From an uncultured Eubacterium sp. (GTDB lineage: Bacteria > Bacillota > Clostridia > Lachnospirales > Lachnospiraceae): 64,000 bases of DNA. Both the position numbers and the translations under genes were made by a program. Under the pieces are notes generated by a model that did no database searches, had not been told where the DNA came from, and saw only the letters and a program-made list of their open reading frames with translations. The stretch spans positions 1 to 64,000 of the forward strand of contig CAJUBQ010000008.1 in NCBI GenBank assembly GCA_910584595.1, written 5' to 3'. The stretch's first letter is position 1. The number at the start of each line of letters is the position of its first letter. Positions 62,061 to 64,000 of the stretch are shown one piece after another.

Positions 62061-62186
62061 TTGAAAACCCTCCTTAAAATTGAATGTGAATGATGATCTT
62101 TTGTATATCATACGATTCAGCAGACAAAATCCTTGCAATCTTTTAAAAAAATTTTTCACTTTTCAAACATGCTCCAACAACCTTCA

Positions 62187-62591
62187 TCAGACATCAACCT
62201 CCAATAACTTTACTGCTAACAGCAGTAAAAAATAATATGCGGCCGCCAGTGCAAGAAACAGAATTTGGTTCATAAAAAATCCCATAACAACCTGTAAAGC
62301 CATAATGCCGATATGAACCCAGAAAGGCGAATTGTTTAATGCAGATGCAATAACTGCTTCGATCACGACAACGAATCCTACGGTTATCAGTGATATTTGA
62401 AATACCATCGTTCCAAGCAGCATCAGAGCCAGGCCGCCTGCAACCATGCCTGCAAACGCCATTCGCACAGCTTTCGTTCTCTGTTCTCGTGCCTTTTGCT
62501 TTGATGCCTGTTCTTTCCGGCTGTCATCCGCCTTATCTGCATCCAGATCAATCAGACCTATTTCTTCTTCTTTACGCTTTAAACCACTCAT
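62187..62591 (-). CDS. Small integral membrane protein of unknown function
   Basis: A 134-residue protein. The N-terminal ~40 residues are charged and helical (DADKADDSRKEQASKQKAREQ). They are followed by four hydrophobic segments (~44-63, 65-85, 90-108, 110-130) ending KLLEVDV. AGGATG precedes the ATG. It is 126 nt upstream of the His-rich protein gene on the same strand and may share its transcript. No family was recognised. Confidence 0.65.
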   Translation of the reverse strand: MSGLKRKEEEIGLIDLDADKADDSRKEQASKQKAREQRTKAVRMAFAGMVAGGLALMLLGTMVFQISLITVGFVVVIEAVIASALNNSPFWVHIGIMALQVVMGFFMNQILFLALAAAYYFLLLLAVKLLEVDV

Positions 62592-62711
62592 TCTTTCACA
62601 TCCTGCTCTTCATTTTGTGCATTTTTTATGCATGAGCTTATTATATACTTACTTCCATAAAACCTCAACTCTATTTTATCATATCGTTATTTTGTATTTA
62701 CGGAGCTGAAA

Positions 62712-62751
62712 AACAACCCTGACAGTATCCTTCCATTCTGTCAGGGTTGTT
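62712..62751. terminator. Bidirectional terminator downstream of the nucleotide-sugar reductase gene
   Basis: The arms (62712-62725 and 62738-62751) pair as AACAACCCTGACAG with CTGTCAGGGTTGTT over a 12-nt loop, with seven T on the plus strand and five on the minus strand. Confidence 0.88.
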
Positions 62752-62803
62752 TTTTTGTTTATGATTCTATAGAAATCTGTTTCTGCATCATCATACAGAT
62801 GTA

Positions 62804-63976
62804 TCAACACACAGCGCTTCTCCAGCTGTCCAAAGTTTCCCGCACAGACTGATACAGAGGGATTTTAGGCGCCCATCCGGTAAGTTTTTGTATTTTATGA
62901 ATGTCTGCTTCCATTACCGGTACATCGGACGGACGATATTTTTCCGGATCTGTTTCTATATGTATGTTCGCCGTCGAATACTCTAATACGATCTTAAGAA
63001 TCTCCCTGATGCTGACTGCATGACCGCTTCCGACATTGTATGTCTCTCCTGCTTTTCCTTTTTCTGCAAGCATTGCATAAGCGCATACCACATCCCGTAC
63101 GTCTGTAAAGTCACGCTTTACATCCAGATTTCCGGTTTTTATCACCGGTTCTCTTTTACCTGCTTCAATCTCTGCAGCCTGCTTGCAGAAATCTGATACC
63201 GCAAACAGCGGAGCCTGCATCGGTCCGATGTGATTAAAGGGACGCGCCATCACGACATCCATGCCGTAAGCCTGCGCATAAATACTGCCAATCATATTCT
63301 GGCAGGCCTTCGTAGCTGCATAGATATTGCCGGGCCTTAAACACCGGCCTTCGCTGACCGGTATTTCATCCGCAAGGATTTTACCGTACTCTTCCCCGGA
63401 GCCAATCAGCACGACGCGAATCTGTCTCTCCTGCCTGCGCACAGCTTCCAGCACATGCATACTTCCTTTGATATTTACATCGATGGTCAAATCCGGACGT
63501 TTCCATGATACCGCTACAGAACTTTGTGCCGCCAAATGAAAGATAACGTCCGGTTTTATTTGTTCCAATCGTGCAGATAAAGCGTCTTTATCCAAAATAT
63601 CCAGTCCAAAAACCGGCGTTTTTATCAGATCTGTCGTTTTTATTAAATCAGCCCTTTTTATCAAATCAGCCGTTTCTTTCAAACCAGCCGTTTTTATCAA
63701 ATTAGCCGCTTCTTTCAAATCAGCCGTTTTTATCAAATTAGCCATTTCTTTCAAATCTGTCGTTTCTTCCAAATCTGTCGTTTCTTTCAAATTAGCCGTT
63801 TTTATCAAATCAGCCGTTTCTTTCAAATCTGTCGTTTCTTCCAAATCTGTCGTTTCTTCCAAATGAGTCGTTTCTGACGGCATTTTCGTAATTACCGTCT
63901 CATGCCCCAGACTTTTTAAATGCTGTGCCAGATACCCTCCAACAAAGCCTGACCCTCCGATAATCAATGCTTTCAT
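62804..63976 (-). CDS. GDP-6-deoxy-mannose reductase-like SDR enzyme with a tandem-repeat insert
   Basis: A 390-residue extended short-chain dehydrogenase. The Rossmann motif GGSGFVGGYL is near the start; the catalytic YxxxK is in IYAATKACQNM; RDFTDVRDVV and YNVGSG are conserved in the Rmd/GDP-mannose dehydratase group. The family is about 310 residues long. The extra ~85 residues (36-120) are a run of imperfect 6-residue repeats (such as TTDLEE, TADLIK) inserted after the second β-strand. The reading frame is kept. The start codon ATG at 63974-63976 is used; a TTG lies 3 codons earlier. It probably makes a deoxy sugar for surface polysaccharide. Confidence 0.83.
   Translation of the reverse strand: MKALIIGGSGFVGGYLAQHLKSLGHETVITKMPSETTHLEETTDLEETTDLKETADLIKTANLKETTDLEETTDLKEMANLIKTADLKEAANLIKTAGLKETADLIKRADLIKTTDLIKTPVFGLDILDKDALSARLEQIKPDVIFHLAAQSSVAVSWKRPDLTIDVNIKGSMHVLEAVRRQERQIRVVLIGSGEEYGKILADEIPVSEGRCLRPGNIYAATKACQNMIGSIYAQAYGMDVVMARPFNHIGPMQAPLFAVSDFCKQAAEIEAGKREPVIKTGNLDVKRDFTDVRDVVCAYAMLAEKGKAGETYNVGSGHAVSIREILKIVLEYSTANIHIETDPEKYRPSDVPVMEADIHKIQKLTGWAPKIPLYQSVRETLDSWRSAVC
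63617..63871 (-). repeat. In-frame 18-bp minisatellite within the SDR gene
   Basis: About 14 imperfect tandem 18-bp units occupy 63617-63871, alternating between types read on + as CAAATCTGTCGTTTCTTC and ATCAAATCAGCCGTTTTT. All units keep the frame, with no stop codon, and code for [TA][TA][DN]L[IEK][KE]. The motif is absent from the rest of the gene and from other genes in the window. Confidence 0.9.
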
Positions 63977-64000
63977 GCGCTGCAACCCGCCTTGATTTCT

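Noticed and set aside
63617..63871. Repeat array that could be taken for a CRISPR
   Set aside because: The 18-bp units are contiguous, without unique spacers, and keep an open frame through the SDR gene; no cas genes are nearby.
1..64000. tRNA or rRNA genes
   Set aside because: I noticed no tRNA T-loop/acceptor pattern or rRNA sequence by eye; a tRNAscan run would be needed to exclude a missed one.

Overview
The window reads as chromosome of an anaerobic, low-GC member of the Bacillota, most likely a gut Clostridium of the Lachnospiraceae type. The signs are a four-subunit 2-oxoacid:ferredoxin oxidoreductase, QueH-type queuosine synthesis, a GGGtGRT protein paired with a NifU-like scaffold, YesM/YesN regulators, xylo-oligosaccharide genes and strong AGGAGG ribosome sites. 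The genus assignment is inference. Almost every gene lies on the minus strand; htpG and two small genes inside a mobile element are the exceptions.

Layout. 1-1.4 kb: an autoregulated TetR / DUF4177 / BcrA-type ABC module cut by the window edge. 1.5-5.5 kb: mobile-element debris. It holds a decayed serine recombinase, then a region bounded by two ~107-bp direct repeats copied from the 3' end of the GGGtGRT gene. Inside are VapBC, a Panacea (DUF4065) gene with a small partner, a phage-type small protein, a broken DUF5131 gene and the tail of a tyrosine integrase. 5.4-18.5 kb: housekeeping genes (GGGtGRT/NifU-like pair, NUDIX-GNAT fusion, GGDEF protein, topoisomerase III, an ATPase, asd, argH, queH). 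18.9-29.1 kb: a coherent xylo-oligosaccharide locus (GH8, GH43, YesM/YesN, lipoprotein and two permeases). 29.4-35.2 kb: two old-yellow-enzyme/FAD proteins, an AraC regulator and upp. 35.3-48.4 kb: a chemoreceptor, CIRCE-controlled htpG, a TetM-like GTPase fused to a YacP/Rae1-type NYN nuclease, an FAD reductase, and the por operon with its LysR gene. 48.7-51.2 kb: a large secreted Ig-like protein.

51.7-58.6 kb is the most informative region. It is a 6.9-kb integrative element carrying a large serine recombinase, a tiny SHOCT-like protein, a heptad-repeat coiled-coil protein, a small unknown protein, an IS remnant and a 908-residue NACHT NTPase with a pentapeptide-repeat C-terminus, a layout like bacterial NLR antiphage proteins. 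It has split an ABC-transporter permease gene. The N-terminal 233 codons lie at its right end and the last 36 at its left end, and a shared TAAACA core rejoins them in frame. Joining the two element ends gives a near-palindromic attP.

The right flank holds the ABC ATPase partner of the split permease, a TrpB2-like synthase, a His-rich exported peptide, a membrane protein and a nucleotide-sugar reductase whose Rossmann domain is interrupted by thirteen or so 6-residue tandem repeats. Several families of short palindromic repeats are scattered between genes and in three cases provide the stop codon of the gene beside them.
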